Origin: Candidatus Pelethosoma merdigallinarum
GTDB lineage: Bacteria; Bacillota_I; Bacilli_A; RF39; UBA660
Assembly: GCA_018716065.1 (NCBI GenBank)
Contig: DVKJ01000063.1
Location: forward strand, 1-33,920
Reading direction: 5' to 3'
DNA length: 33,920 nucleotides
Part shown: in pieces, positions 1 through 9,003 of the stretch
Layout of the letters: each line of letters starts with the position of its first letter
Position numbering within the stretch: position 1 is the first letter of the stretch
Program-made: the position numbers and the translations under genes
The notes under the pieces: model-generated
Told to the model about the DNA's origin: nothing
Database searches by the model: none
The model's input: only the letters and a program-made list of their open reading frames with translations

Positions 1-157
1 CTTCTTTCTTTTCTTTCTTTTTCTCATTCTATCATCTACTTCTATTTTCATTCTTCTCTTCTATTGTACAAAAAAAAGAATAAAATTATCAATGTCAGAT
101 ACCCTCTCCCATGCATGTTTTATCAAAAACAAAAAAAGATAACTTTTTATGGTTATC

Positions 158-365
158 CTAAACATTTTTACCAGTTTCTAATACTTTAAATTCTAAAACT
201 TCACGAATTAAAACATATCCTTCTGAATCAATGATCTCAACTAATTATTTTTTCGTATAATTAAAGTTTATTATTAGAAATTCATTCAGAAACTTTATTT
301 CTTTTTTTATCATAAAATATAAACTTAGTTTCAGGAAAATCTTTCTTCGTTGTTATCCCACTCTT
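158..365 (-). pseudogene. Possible decayed short ORF immediately downstream of the 158-aa membrane protein gene
   Basis: Minus strand reads ...KSGITTKKDFPETKFIFYDKKRNKVSE in one frame, then ...FLIINFNYTKK*LVEIIDSEGYVLIREVLEFKVLETGKNV* in another, with an in-frame TAA at 245-247. Both stretches look like coding sequence but neither frame is intact. Confidence 0.3.
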
Positions 366-373
366 TTGTCAAA

Positions 374-850
374 TTAATCGTGAGACCATTTTTTCTTTGT
401 TTTTACAAGGCTTTTTGCCTTTTCTGGAACATATGAATTTACCAGTTCCATTTCTACTACATTAGGTTCCACATAAGAATCAAATTGTGGCTCATAAACA
501 TCTACTCTATCAGGAATAATTTCTTCTTCCCATTTTTGTTCAATTTCTTCAAGTGTCTTCTGCAACTTTAATTCTTCGAGTGTCTCTCCTAAACACTCTC
601 CATAACAACTCTCATAATGATCTCTCATTTCTTCAAATTTGTCACGCATCTTACGATAGGCATCAGAATTCACTTTTAAAATTGGAACAGCCGCAAGTAA
701 TGGAAAAATGAAAAAATACCATTCCGTATATATAGGTAAAAGAATCCCTAATAATACCGCAATCGCCATGATAATAAGATACAAACTACCAGTGATATTT
801 GATAGTCGTTGATAATAAATCGCCTTTTTGATCATATCAATTTTCTCCAT
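374..850 (-). CDS. Small membrane protein with two N-terminal TM segments and a charged coiled-coil-like tail; unknown function
   Basis: 158-aa ORF; hydrophobic stretches ITGSLYLIIMAIAVLLGILLPIY and YFFIFPLLAAVPI followed by an Glu/Lys-rich region. Confidence 0.6.
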   Translation of the reverse strand: MEKIDMIKKAIYYQRLSNITGSLYLIIMAIAVLLGILLPIYTEWYFFIFPLLAAVPILKVNSDAYRKMRDKFEEMRDHYESCYGECLGETLEELKLQKTLEEIEQKWEEEIIPDRVDVYEPQFDSYVEPNVVEMELVNSYVPEKAKSLVKTKKKWSHD

Positions 851-995
851 AAACAGTCTCTCCTAAACGAATAAAATTATTCTAACATGAAAAGAATAAA
901 AAAACAACGACAAACCTTTACATTTTTCGACAAAAATCAAGTTCTATGAGTTTACTGGAAAAACAAAATAAGATATAATATAATTGGTGATAAAT

Positions 996-3104
996 ATGGT
1001 AAAGAAAAAGAAGAGGATAGAAATGGATCCAAGATTATCTACAAATACAGATTTTATTGACGCTCTTCCGAAAAGAGAACAACGTCGATTAAAAAAACAA
1101 CAACAAGTATTAGAACAACAAACGAAAGTACAAGAACAAAAAAAGGTCGAAAAACAAAAAGAAGAACTTGCACATAAGTTACAAATAGAAGAAAAGAAAG
1201 AAACCCCAACTCGAGAGATGAGAAGACAAAATATATATCCCAAACCATCTCGTAATATAGAAACCAATAAAGTTCCTATCAAAAAAGAAAAGTCATGGGG
1301 TACTAATTTATTTTTAACACTTGTTGTTTTATGTTCTTTTGCTTTTTTAGGATACAGTATTTATATTGCGCCTAATAAAGTCGATGCGATCTTTACCATT
1401 GTTAATGCCTCTATGATTACTTTAACCATTCTCTTATTTGCTTTAGCTGGATGGTTAAAAAATACCAAAATGAAAAAAGCTATGATTATACTGACTGGTT
1501 TTTCATTTATTGCCTTACTTGGATTACATGTAGGAACCAGTTTAGAATTCTTTGAATTACCTACTCAACCTGTGGTAGAAGACTTAACTTCTAAAACCAT
1601 GAATCAAGCGATGAAATGGGCCGCAGAAAATAAAGTTAATTTATCAGAAACGAAAGAATATAGTGAGACCGTAGAAGAAAATGTCATTATGAGTCAAAAT
1701 GTAGAACCTGATACTTTATTAAAAGAAGTAAAAGAAATTGAAGTCATTACTTCAGAAGGACCAAATCCTGAATCATCCGTTGAATTACAAGATATGATTG
1801 GATGGAATGTAGATGAAGTCGTAAAAGAAATCAAAAAATTAAAATTAAGTAATGTGGACATTCAATTTGAATTTTCTACCATTGAACGTGATACTTTATT
1901 TGAACAAAGTAAAACTGGAAAAATTCATCGTAATGAAGAACTTCATTTAAAATTTTCATTAGGTAACGAAGAAGACTTAATGCCTGTAGAACTTATCGAT
2001 CTAATAAAAAAAGATGAATTTGATGCGACACTTTGGCTAAAAAGAAATGGTATTAAATATGAGATTAAATATGAATTTAGTGACAAGATCAAAAAAGGAA
2101 AAGTAATCTCCACTACTCCTGAAAAAGGAACGGTCATTGATCAAAAAACACAAAGTGTAACGCTCGTTATTTCTAAAGGTCCTAAAATTATTGTTCCTGA
2201 TTTGATGAACATGAGTTTAGAAGAAATTGCGGAATGGGCAATTAAATATAATGTAAACATTAGTTATAATAGCGAATACGATAGTAAAGTCAAAAAAGGA
2301 AAGATTAAAACCGTTAGTCATAAAAAAGGAGATGTGATTGAAGAAGGTGGAATTATTTATATTACAACTTCTAAAGGAACACTTCGTATGATTGAATATG
2401 GTGATGGAGATATTAACAAAATAAGAACCTTTGCGACAACGTATAAAATCACATTAAATGAAAGTAGTGAGTATTCTAACACAGTAGAAAAGGGAAAAAT
2501 TATTAGTATTTCACATAAAAAAGGAGATATTATTAATTCAGGAGATTCTATCGATGTTGTTGTTTCTCTAGGTAAATCTCTAGAAGTTCCTGATTTTACT
2601 GGTATGAGTTTAAGTAACGCGAAAAAGATTTGTAGTGAAAAAGGATTTGATTGTACAGTTACTTATGTAAAATCTTATGAAGATAAAAATATTGTAACAG
2701 GACAAAATAAAAGAGCAGGATCAGAAGTGATTGCTGGAACTAATATTGTTTTATATGTAAGTAATGGTCAAGCACCATCAAGTAATTCAGGTGGTTCTAG
2801 TAACAATAATACGCCAAGTTGGGGAGGTGGTTCTGGAGGAGGAAGTAAACCAACAAATCCAGTTACCCCACCTACTCCAACTTGTAACACAACAACTATG
2901 TATATACTGCCAAGTGATATTGATACTCAAGCCCCAGAAAACACATGTGTTAATATTAAGAACAGATATCCTGGATATTCTATTTCATGTGCTTATCAAC
3001 CATCAAATAGCGGTATAAAAGGACAAGTATTAAACTCTCAAGAACTAAAAGGAATTACTATTAACTCTTGTCAAAACGTTACTATTGTAATTAAAAACAA
3101 TTAA
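996..3104 (+). CDS. PASTA-domain membrane protein without a kinase domain
   Basis: ATG at 996 preceded by GGTGAT. Lys/Gln-rich cytoplasmic N-terminus, two TM segments, repeated PASTA-like units (e.g. VPDLMNMSLEEIAEWAIKYNVNISYNSEY..KKGKI; VPDFTGMSLSNAKKICSEKGFDCTVTYV), Ser/Gly/Pro linker and a Cys-containing C-terminal unit. Confidence 0.8.
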   Translation: MVKKKKRIEMDPRLSTNTDFIDALPKREQRRLKKQQQVLEQQTKVQEQKKVEKQKEELAHKLQIEEKKETPTREMRRQNIYPKPSRNIETNKVPIKKEKSWGTNLFLTLVVLCSFAFLGYSIYIAPNKVDAIFTIVNASMITLTILLFALAGWLKNTKMKKAMIILTGFSFIALLGLHVGTSLEFFELPTQPVVEDLTSKTMNQAMKWAAENKVNLSETKEYSETVEENVIMSQNVEPDTLLKEVKEIEVITSEGPNPESSVELQDMIGWNVDEVVKEIKKLKLSNVDIQFEFSTIERDTLFEQSKTGKIHRNEELHLKFSLGNEEDLMPVELIDLIKKDEFDATLWLKRNGIKYEIKYEFSDKIKKGKVISTTPEKGTVIDQKTQSVTLVISKGPKIIVPDLMNMSLEEIAEWAIKYNVNISYNSEYDSKVKKGKIKTVSHKKGDVIEEGGIIYITTSKGTLRMIEYGDGDINKIRTFATTYKITLNESSEYSNTVEKGKIISISHKKGDIINSGDSIDVVVSLGKSLEVPDFTGMSLSNAKKICSEKGFDCTVTYVKSYEDKNIVTGQNKRAGSEVIAGTNIVLYVSNGQAPSSNSGGSSNNNTPSWGGGSGGGSKPTNPVTPPTPTCNTTTMYILPSDIDTQAPENTCVNIKNRYPGYSISCAYQPSNSGIKGQVLNSQELKGITINSCQNVTIVIKNN

Positions 3105-3136
3105 AATAGTGTCGGTATTTATTTACCGACACTATT
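3105..3136 (+). terminator. Intrinsic terminator-like hairpin after the PASTA gene
   Basis: Perfect 13-bp stem AATAGTGTCGGTA / TACCGACACTATT directly after the stop codon. Confidence 0.7.
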
Positions 3137-3178
3137 ATTCTATAATAAGCTTATCATAACAGATGAACTCTTTATAAA

Positions 3179-3214
3179 AAATACTCTTTGACATAATTAC
3201 AGGCAAAGAGTATT
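3179..3214 (-). terminator. Terminator-like hairpin after the 994-aa gene
   Basis: 11-bp stem AATACTCTTTG / CAAAGAGTATT just past the minus-strand stop at 3220, followed on the minus strand by TTTTTTAT. Confidence 0.65.
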
Positions 3215-3219
3215 TTATT

Positions 3220-6204
3220 TTATTCTATTACTAGTTCAATACGATTTCTTTTCTCTTCATTCAACTCAAAATGATATTTTTTTCCATTTATTGTTGCACT
3301 AGCTTTACTTAAATCGCTAAATAGCAAATCATTTAATTCACCATAATCCGAAATATTAGAGTCGGTTGAAAGATAAATAGCATACGTTCCCTTAGGTAAT
3401 TTTGATATATCTAATTCTTTGTCAAACCATGCTCTATCTTTTTGTTTTCCAAATTGATCAGCAACTACTAATGATATAGGATAAATCGGAGTACTTAGAC
3501 TACCGACATCAAATCTTGTTTGTTCAAAAGTTTTAATGTTTTCAAAAATGATTTCTCGTTTCATAAATGTATTACCTTTACGCATATCCATTCCTACCGA
3601 ATATGAGGCTGCAATAATATGCAACTTATTATTTTCAAACGCTAGTTGATTAAATAAGCTATACTGGTTTACATCGTATGAAGTTTCTTTAACACCTAAA
3701 ACTTCATCACGAATAATAAATTCTACAGGAATATTTTCATCCATATAATTATTTGTTATAGTTACATATTTTGCATCTGTATTGTATTGTGTGGTTTGTT
3801 CATTTAACAACATGTTTTGAACATATGACTTTGCATAATAATTATCAGTTCTAGATCTAAAGTATGCTGTATAATCACCTGCTTCAACATTATCTAATTC
3901 AATAACATCTTCAAACCAAGCATATTTATAATTATATTTTTCATCTGACATAATAGGAATCGTCATTTCTGTTTCATCAATCATACGATCTAATACTTGC
4001 GTATATTGTTTTCCCGTTGTCTGATTTTCTAAAACTAATTCATATATAATAGGAGTACGTAAATCATTATTAATACCTTTGATAATATGGTAACCCTTCA
4101 TTTTTAACTTTCCATCAACAACTTTAAGATATTCTAAATAAAATTCACCATCTTTTTCCGTTAAATAATCTTCAACCGTTCCTTTTTTCCAAATAGCTTC
4201 ATAAGAAGTTGGACCTGTTGTTTCTGTTAATTCAGGTGTCCATCCAACAAAGACATATCCATCTTTAAATGGTGTTTCGACACTTGGGATCGTTCCTTCG
4301 GCAGTTTCTACTACTAACTCTTCTTTTCCATTACTAAAGGTTCCACCATCGGCATTAAAAGTTACATCATGGAACACAGCTTCTTCCCAAATGGCTTTAT
4401 AAGTAGTCTCACTCGTTGCCACTACAACTTCTGGTTCCCAACCTTTAAAGATATAATTCTTTTTCGTTGGCTCATCAACAACTGGTTTTTGGTTATAAGT
4501 TGTTTTTACCACTCGTTTAGTATTTCCATCTTTAAATGTTCCACCATTCGCATCGAATGTAATATTATATTCTTTCGCTTTCCATTGTGCAGTGTAAGTT
4601 TTATTTCCTGTTGCTGGAGCAATGGTTTCATTCCATCCTGTAAAATCATAACCCTCTCTAGTTGGATTTTCTACTGTTGGTGTTACTCCACTTTGGACAT
4701 TGACCGTTTTACTACTTGTTTGATCACTAAATAATCCACCATTCGCATTAAATGTAATATTATAAGTTGTGTTAATTCGACCCACACCATTTTCTACAAT
4801 AACATCAATCGCACTAGAATGAATATAAGCATAATTATTACTATAGTTATATTCTCCCACATCTTGAACAAAAGCGGTTCGATTACTATTTAATACAGGA
4901 TCTGCTTGTATTTTATACCATTTATTATTTCCATTGACACTACTTCCTGTTACTTCTCCTAAAATAATGACTGAGTAATCCACAACATTCGTCGTTGTAT
5001 AAAGAGCATTGGAATTCGTATCTGGTTCTTTATAAATCGTATAATTATTCGAACTTGTTTTAATTCCTAACGTATAATATCCATAATCTTGGAATCCATA
5101 AGCTTGATCAAAATAATAATAATATTTGGTAGCTTTTTCACCCCAATAAGGGTCTGAAGCATATTTTACATTAAATCCACTGGCTTTATTTCCTAAATGA
5201 CCACCATTATATCGTGACTTATAATCATTAGGGTCCATAAAATCAATCGAGATAAAGAATCTTGCATGAGCATTAATACTATCTTGTGGTGTATTATATC
5301 CATCTGCATTCGCACCAGGGGCATCATCATAAGCACCATGTCCATATAAGTTATTGGTACGTAATGGAATCGAAGCTCTTCCTCCACCACTTTCATTATA
5401 AGCTACACCGTAGGACATAATCGCATTCGCTCCATATGCATTCTGAGCGCTAATAAAAGTATTCTGTGTTCCATATAATAAAGATTCATAATCTTTTATA
5501 TTATATCGATCTTGTACCGTACTTGTATAACCTAACACATTGGTAATATAGTTTGCAATATCTGCGGCTGTATAATTCGTCTTACTACGATGTGATAAAT
5601 ATTGATAATAGCTGTAATATGGTCTACCAGCATTAATGGCATGTTCATGCGTTCCATTCAATACATCATCCGTCATTTGTTTATATCCTTGTAAGGAAGC
5701 TGGATAAAAATAATGACCATCATAACTTAAATAATCTTTTCCTTCTTCTAAACCGATAGTATCTGGACCTAAAGGAGCAGTTCCATAAGAAATTCCATGA
5801 ACAGCTATAGCAAATTTATGAACAATTGCTCCATCTACCTTTTCATAAAATGACATATAGTACTTATCATAGTCCGCTTGTGTTTCCATTGGTAATAATT
5901 CAACTTCCCAAGAATCTACATAACCAATGACACCTGATAACATAAATTTTACTTTTCCATTTTCCGTTCCTAAATATAGGGCATCCGCACCATAATATCC
6001 ATTGGTATACCCTTGTTCACCGGTTACAGCTTCTATGTAGTGCGTATTGATCATATTGGAAGATTTTGTTCTAAAATTAACTAACTTATATCCACCACTA
6101 GGAGCCGCATTCGCAAATTCGCAAATAAATGGGATGCATAAAAAACAAAGAAAGAAAATAGATACAATCCCATATTTTATTTTTTGTTTCATAGATCCCC
6201 TCAT
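3220..6204 (-). CDS. Secreted glucosaminidase-like (GH73-type) cell-wall hydrolase with three InlB B-repeat/Flg_new-type domains
   Basis: N-terminal signal peptide (KYGIVSIFFLCFLCIPFICEFANAA). Region ..NAYGANAIMSYGVAYNESGGGRASIPLRTNNLYGHGAYDDAPGANADGYNT.. resembles endo-beta-N-acetylglucosaminidase domains. Three copies of a YNITF(N/D)ANGGTF...GYxFxGW...YxAxWK repeat at about 4190-4775. Confidence 0.8.
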   Translation of the reverse strand: MRGSMKQKIKYGIVSIFFLCFLCIPFICEFANAAPSGGYKLVNFRTKSSNMINTHYIEAVTGEQGYTNGYYGADALYLGTENGKVKFMLSGVIGYVDSWEVELLPMETQADYDKYYMSFYEKVDGAIVHKFAIAVHGISYGTAPLGPDTIGLEEGKDYLSYDGHYFYPASLQGYKQMTDDVLNGTHEHAINAGRPYYSYYQYLSHRSKTNYTAADIANYITNVLGYTSTVQDRYNIKDYESLLYGTQNTFISAQNAYGANAIMSYGVAYNESGGGRASIPLRTNNLYGHGAYDDAPGANADGYNTPQDSINAHARFFISIDFMDPNDYKSRYNGGHLGNKASGFNVKYASDPYWGEKATKYYYYFDQAYGFQDYGYYTLGIKTSSNNYTIYKEPDTNSNALYTTTNVVDYSVIILGEVTGSSVNGNNKWYKIQADPVLNSNRTAFVQDVGEYNYSNNYAYIHSSAIDVIVENGVGRINTTYNITFNANGGLFSDQTSSKTVNVQSGVTPTVENPTREGYDFTGWNETIAPATGNKTYTAQWKAKEYNITFDANGGTFKDGNTKRVVKTTYNQKPVVDEPTKKNYIFKGWEPEVVVATSETTYKAIWEEAVFHDVTFNADGGTFSNGKEELVVETAEGTIPSVETPFKDGYVFVGWTPELTETTGPTSYEAIWKKGTVEDYLTEKDGEFYLEYLKVVDGKLKMKGYHIIKGINNDLRTPIIYELVLENQTTGKQYTQVLDRMIDETEMTIPIMSDEKYNYKYAWFEDVIELDNVEAGDYTAYFRSRTDNYYAKSYVQNMLLNEQTTQYNTDAKYVTITNNYMDENIPVEFIIRDEVLGVKETSYDVNQYSLFNQLAFENNKLHIIAASYSVGMDMRKGNTFMKREIIFENIKTFEQTRFDVGSLSTPIYPISLVVADQFGKQKDRAWFDKELDISKLPKGTYAIYLSTDSNISDYGELNDLLFSDLSKASATINGKKYHFELNEEKRNRIELVIE

Positions 6205-6306
6205 CTCCTTTTATTAATCCTATTTTTACATTTTAATTATAACAAATTTCGACGTCAATCTCAACTTCTTTCTCTTATTCCATATAAATTTGTCACAATA
6301 TGACAA

Positions 6307-6340
6307 AAAAAGGAACCGTAAACGCTACGAATTCCTTTTA
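6307..6340 (-). terminator. Terminator-like hairpin downstream of the HAD gene
   Basis: Minus strand AAAGGAATTCGTAGCGTTTACGGTTCCTTTTTTT: inverted repeat followed by a T tract. Confidence 0.55.
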
Positions 6341-6393
6341 AACGATTAAGAATACTCTTAATCTACTATATTATATGCATAAAGTTTCAAATG

Positions 6394-7071
6394 TTACAAT
6401 AAAATTTGGATCAGTTCAGCCACACTTTTTACCACTGGTGTAGAAAAGTCTAAATCATTCTGAACCATCGCACAACCAATAAAATCCAGTAACATTTCAC
6501 GATCGTTTTGATCGTCGCCAATCGTATAAACTAAAACAGGATTTAATTTTTCTAATTCTAGTAATTGATGAATCGCACTAGATTTCGTTACGGTACGATT
6601 GGTAATATTAATATAATGAGTACTTAAATAACCATGAATCTGTGGAAAACGTTTTTGAAGACAAGACAAAGCATAATTAGCCATTTCTGCTTTTCCTTCA
6701 TCATAAGGTGCATAAATCGCACTAATCTTTCGATCATTCATATTTGCCCCTTCGATTAAATCAATGTCGCCAAAACAATCATTGACACGTAGAATTTCAC
6801 AAACTCCATCGACCACTTTAGGCGCAATATCACTTCGATAAATTTCATTAAAATGAGAATCATAAATGACTGCCCCATCTGAACAAATCAAATAATTAAA
6901 CTTTAAATTACGATCTAAGTCCTTCAATAATCGATTTAAGTCTCTTCCGGTCGCAATGGCAAACAAATTTCCAGCATCGACAAATCGATTAACCGCCTCA
7001 ATATTTTCTTTATAATGATCATTAAAAAGTGTTCCATCAAAATCACTTACTAATAACTTCATACTTATCAA
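6394..7071 (-). CDS. HAD-superfamily (Cof-type) hydrolase
   Basis: KLLVSDFDGTLFND motif I, GRDLNRLL, SDGAVIYD, and IGDDQNDREML motif IV. Confidence 0.85.
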   Translation of the reverse strand: MISMKLLVSDFDGTLFNDHYKENIEAVNRFVDAGNLFAIATGRDLNRLLKDLDRNLKFNYLICSDGAVIYDSHFNEIYRSDIAPKVVDGVCEILRVNDCFGDIDLIEGANMNDRKISAIYAPYDEGKAEMANYALSCLQKRFPQIHGYLSTHYINITNRTVTKSSAIHQLLELEKLNPVLVYTIGDDQNDREMLLDFIGCAMVQNDLDFSTPVVKSVAELIQILL

Positions 7072-7122
7072 CCCTTTATTCTTACTTTTATTATATCAGA
7101 AAAAACAAGTTTTTCAACATTC

Positions 7123-7776
7123 CTAAAAACCTTTTTTTAAAAGAAAGTCATATTTATCTTTTCTTACACTAAAAGATAACCCTTTTTTGATCTCTTTTTC
7201 TATTCGCTTTTCACTAACTGTCTTTATTAACAATTCTTGAATTTCAAGATCTTTCAATGCTTGTTCAACTGCAGGATCTAATGTAAAATTTAGTTGCCAA
7301 GAAAAACGAACGGCACGAATCATTCGTAAAGGATCTTCTCTAAAACTACGTTTAGGATCCCCAATCGTACAAATTTTACCATCTTTAAGATCTTGAAGTC
7401 CACGATGAGTGGGATCTAAAATCTTACCATTTTTATTCATATAAAGTGCATTAATGGTAAAATCACGTCTCAACGCATCTTCTTCTAACGTCGATACAAA
7501 CTCTATTTGTGGAAAACGATTCCCTATATTATATGTATCTTTGCGATAAGTGGTGATTTCCATTCCATCGATCACTACATTTCCAAATCTTTCTTGGGGA
7601 AACGTTTCTTCGATGTGAAACAAATCTTTTATTTGAGAAGGCGTCGCATTCGTAGCGATATCAATATCAGTCGTTGTTCTTCCCAATAAAAAGTCACGAA
7701 CATAACCTCCAACTAACCAAGCATCAAAGCCCTGTTTTTCTAACTTTTCTAACACATTCTTTATTCTATCTTCCAT
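7123..7776 (-). CDS. CCA tRNA nucleotidyltransferase / poly(A) polymerase head-domain protein, short form
   Basis: WLVGGYVRDFLLGRTTTDIDIATNATP catalytic motif, RRDFTINAL, DPLRMIRAVRF. Start set at ATG 7776 with GGAGGT upstream. Ends after SEKRIEKEIKKGLSF. Confidence 0.8.
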   Translation of the reverse strand: MEDRIKNVLEKLEKQGFDAWLVGGYVRDFLLGRTTTDIDIATNATPSQIKDLFHIEETFPQERFGNVVIDGMEITTYRKDTYNIGNRFPQIEFVSTLEEDALRRDFTINALYMNKNGKILDPTHRGLQDLKDGKICTIGDPKRSFREDPLRMIRAVRFSWQLNFTLDPAVEQALKDLEIQELLIKTVSEKRIEKEIKKGLSFSVRKDKYDFLLKKGF

Positions 7777-7790
7777 CAGTACCTCCAAAA

Positions 7791-7812
7791 AAAAGACCAA
7801 CAGGTCTTTTTA
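7791..7812 (-). terminator. Terminator-like hairpin between HU and the CCA-type gene
   Basis: AAAAAGACC..GGTCTTTTT inverted repeat directly after the HU stop codon. Confidence 0.6.
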
Positions 7813-7814
7813 TA

Positions 7815-8087
7815 CTAGTTTAAAGCTTCTTTTAATTTAGAACCAGCTTTAATAGTAACAGCTACACGAGCAGGAATTTTTACAGCTTCACCAGTTTTTG
7901 GGTTACGTCCCATTTTAGCCTCTTTATTTTTAGCTGTATAAGTACAGAATCCAGTTAAAGTAACTTTACCTTCTTCTTTTAATCCTTTTACTACACCGCT
8001 CATCATAGCTTCTAAAGCACGTGATGCGTCAGCTTTTGTTAATCCTGTTTCTTCTGCAATATAGTTTACTAAATCTGTTTTACTCAT
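7815..8087 (-). CDS. hup: HU family DNA-binding protein
   Basis: MSKTDLVNYIAEETGLTKADASRALEAM...GFCTYTAKNKEAKMGRNPKTGEAVKIPARVAVTIKAGSKLKEALN is a typical HU sequence; RBS GGGAGGT. Confidence 0.95.
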   Translation of the reverse strand: MSKTDLVNYIAEETGLTKADASRALEAMMSGVVKGLKEEGKVTLTGFCTYTAKNKEAKMGRNPKTGEAVKIPARVAVTIKAGSKLKEALN

Positions 8088-8291
8088 TCTAAGTACCTCC
8101 CTATATGTTTAAGCTATCTTGCTTACAATCTAAGAATACCATGTTTTCAAAGGGAAATCAACACTTTTTATTAGAATTTAATGTTTTTTTGAATTATCTT
8201 ACCTATTTTGTTGATAGAATCGTTTTTTTCTGAGTTTCTTCTATATTCTCAAACTCACTTAATTCTTCATAATCCTCTGCACTGATACCAG

Positions 8292-8951
8292 CTAATTATT
8301 TATTTCTAAACCAAAAAGACATTTTTCATAAAGAAAATCAACTATTTTTTCTTTTTCACCAGTATTGTAATATTCTGTTAATAGCGTATTAAATTCACTA
8401 ATATATTCTTCTTTAATACTGATGATACCACAACCATTTTCGATTAATAATTTATTCGCAACAATCATACTCGTTCTTTTATTACCATCCCAAAACAATT
8501 GACTACGCATTAAGTAAAGCATAAGATCAATACTTTTTTTGGTCACTAAAGTTTCTTCTAAGATTTGCATTATTTTTTCTTTTACTTCTGACTCTTTAGG
8601 AATATCAGGAATATAATACACCCCATTAATTCCAACACGACCATTTCGTAAAACTCCCCACTCTAAAGATTCATTTCTTGAAACATAAGAATTTACTTTA
8701 CAAATAAAATCTAAACTAACTTCTGTATCTATATTTGAAAGTGTAAAGTTCCAAGCATCTCTTAAATTTAAAATACAATTAATTTCATCTAATTTTAAAG
8801 TGGGAACATTTACTCCCTCTAAAATAGCTTTGATATCCAGATAAGTAGTATCAATTCCTTCAAGTCTTGCACTATTATAAATATTAGAAACTAAAACTTT
8901 TTTGGCAAGAAATACATTTTGTTCTTTTGTTAAATAATATTTATTTTCCAT
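8292..8951 (-). CDS. Fic family protein with non-canonical active-site motif
   Basis: SQLFWDGNKRTS aligns with the Fic HxFx[D/E]GN[G/K]R motif but has Gln151 in the His position. The N-terminal NSARLEGI fits the [S/T]xxxE[G/N] inhibitory motif. Confidence 0.8.
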   Translation of the reverse strand: MENKYYLTKEQNVFLAKKVLVSNIYNSARLEGIDTTYLDIKAILEGVNVPTLKLDEINCILNLRDAWNFTLSNIDTEVSLDFICKVNSYVSRNESLEWGVLRNGRVGINGVYYIPDIPKESEVKEKIMQILEETLVTKKSIDLMLYLMRSQLFWDGNKRTSMIVANKLLIENGCGIISIKEEYISEFNTLLTEYYNTGEKEKIVDFLYEKCLFGLEINN

Positions 8952-8983
8952 AAGACCAACCTCACTAAATTAATTACCATGAA

Positions 8984-9003
8984 AAAACTCTCAAAAAGAG
9001 AGC
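8984..9003 (-). terminator. Terminator-like hairpin after spoIVA
   Basis: Minus strand CTCTCTTTTTGAGAGTTTTTT immediately after the spoIVA stop. Confidence 0.65.

Noticed and set aside
1-30. CTTT-rich simple repeat at the window start
   Set aside because: Short, imperfect and common in this AT-rich genome; no adjacent gene for which it would be a credible phase-variation switch.
944-1282. Minus-strand ORFs (944-1282, 1054-1248) opposite the PASTA gene
   Set aside because: Antisense to a well-supported CDS, with low-complexity Phe/Cys/Val translation mirroring the Lys/Gln-rich coding strand.
4369-4734. Plus-strand 121-aa ORF inside the InlB-repeat gene
   Set aside because: Shadow ORF opposite repeat-rich coding sequence; no recognisable domain or RBS.
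4190-4775. Repeated units considered as a CRISPR-like or tandem DNA repeat array
   Set aside because: They are protein-level B-repeats in a coding frame with diverged DNA, not a direct-repeat/spacer array.
5193-5396. Same-strand alternative-frame ORF within the 994-aa gene
   Set aside because: Met-rich overlapping frame, no independent evidence of expression.
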